Assembly: GCA_944548615.1 (NCBI GenBank)
Contig: OX155961.1
Location: 25,306,469 to 25,370,468 of the forward strand
Source of the DNA: Micropterix aruncella
Taxonomy: Eukaryota > Arthropoda > Insecta > Lepidoptera > Micropterigidae
Reading direction: 5' to 3'
Length of the DNA: 64,000 nt
The translations under genes and the position numbers were made by a program. Shown piece after piece: positions 63,691 through 64,000 of the stretch. Below the pieces are notes generated by a model. The model had not been told where the DNA came from. It was given only the letters and a program-made list of their open reading frames with translations, and searched no databases. Position 1 is the stretch's first letter, and each line of letters begins with the position of its first letter.

Positions 63691-64000
63691 GAGATATTAC
63701 ATTCAAAATTTCACAATGTAATTTCGACCCAACAAGTCATCTGTGTACCCAATTTCAAGTCTTCAAGTCCAACATTTCAAGATTGAAATATGAGTAGTGC
63801 GCCCCCCCCCCCCCCCACCCCCTGGTGGACCGATTTCAACCACAACCTTTTCAACTCTCACCATGACCAAATAATGCCTACATGCCAAATTTCAGCTCAA
63901 TCGGATTCGTCGTTAGAATTCGAATTTTGAAGGAGCGACCCAACGCAATAAAGATTTATATTTCGAACAAGCCCTATTTAAAAATTTCAATCGCAAACGC
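63691..64000 (+). repeat. R5 repeat, plus copy 3
   Basis: It contains 'caactctcaccatgacc' and 'catgccaaatttcagctcaa', and a 17-bp C run (63801-63817) where other copies have none. The window edge follows. Confidence 0.6.

Overview
The window is eukaryotic and almost certainly from an insect genome, most likely a moth or butterfly. The evidence for that is the stock of mobile elements: Helitrons with the terminus usual in Lepidoptera (TC...TATTATAAACGCGAAAG...CTAG), piggyBac-type TTAA elements, Jockey, CR1-group and RTE LINEs, a mariner, a Penelope-like element and tRNA-headed SINEs. I found no host gene, rRNA, tRNA gene or CRISPR array. Nearly all recognisable sequence is transposable-element DNA, nested up to three deep. 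This fits heterochromatin, a W chromosome or a TE-rich intergenic block; that reading is inference.

Region 1 (1-23.7 kb) is a nested stack. An unclassified repeat family, R1, has copies at about 1925-3000, 3021-21366 and 23024-23640. The middle copy is split by a 12.1-kb piggyBac-type element (3419-15534, TTAA at each end, about 205-bp terminal inverted repeats) and by a complete 4.7-kb Jockey-clade LINE (16566-21293, perfect 11-bp target-site duplication). The piggyBac element has an apparently intact transposase gene that I reconstruct as four coding exons (4732-5042, 5123-5348, 9041-9126, 10171-12214; 888 codons plus stop) with the DDD catalytic triad and a C-terminal Cys-rich domain. An 86-nt exon sets the reading frame. 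Its introns and 3' flank are filled with older TE debris: LINE relics, a tRNA-Lys primer-binding-site-like tandem and palindromic hairpins.

Region 2 (21.3-46 kb) holds degraded LINE 3' ends on both strands, a 590-bp near-perfect palindrome, SINEs, a Penelope-like fragment with a GIY-YIG endonuclease, a G-rich tract, a solo LTR with 4-bp target duplication, a 221-bp Helitron, TTAA-flanked MITEs and a mariner relic.

Region 3 (44-53 kb) has three copies of repeat R4, an R2 repeat inserted with a 13-bp target duplication, and a 1.6-kb element with CACTG...CAGTG ends and a 3-bp duplication. That last element carries the deleted remains of a multicopy uncharacterised insect protein.

Region 4 (53-64 kb) has a three-layer nest (R7 > minus-strand LINE > plus-strand LINE), a (GA)n MITE, a rearranged Helitron with HUH Rep and helicase remnants interrupted by a TIR element, an RTE LINE tail and another LINE 3' end.

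R1 to R8 are my own labels for families seen more than once here. Boundaries without target duplications are approximate. All protein-family calls are from reading translations; no database search was run.
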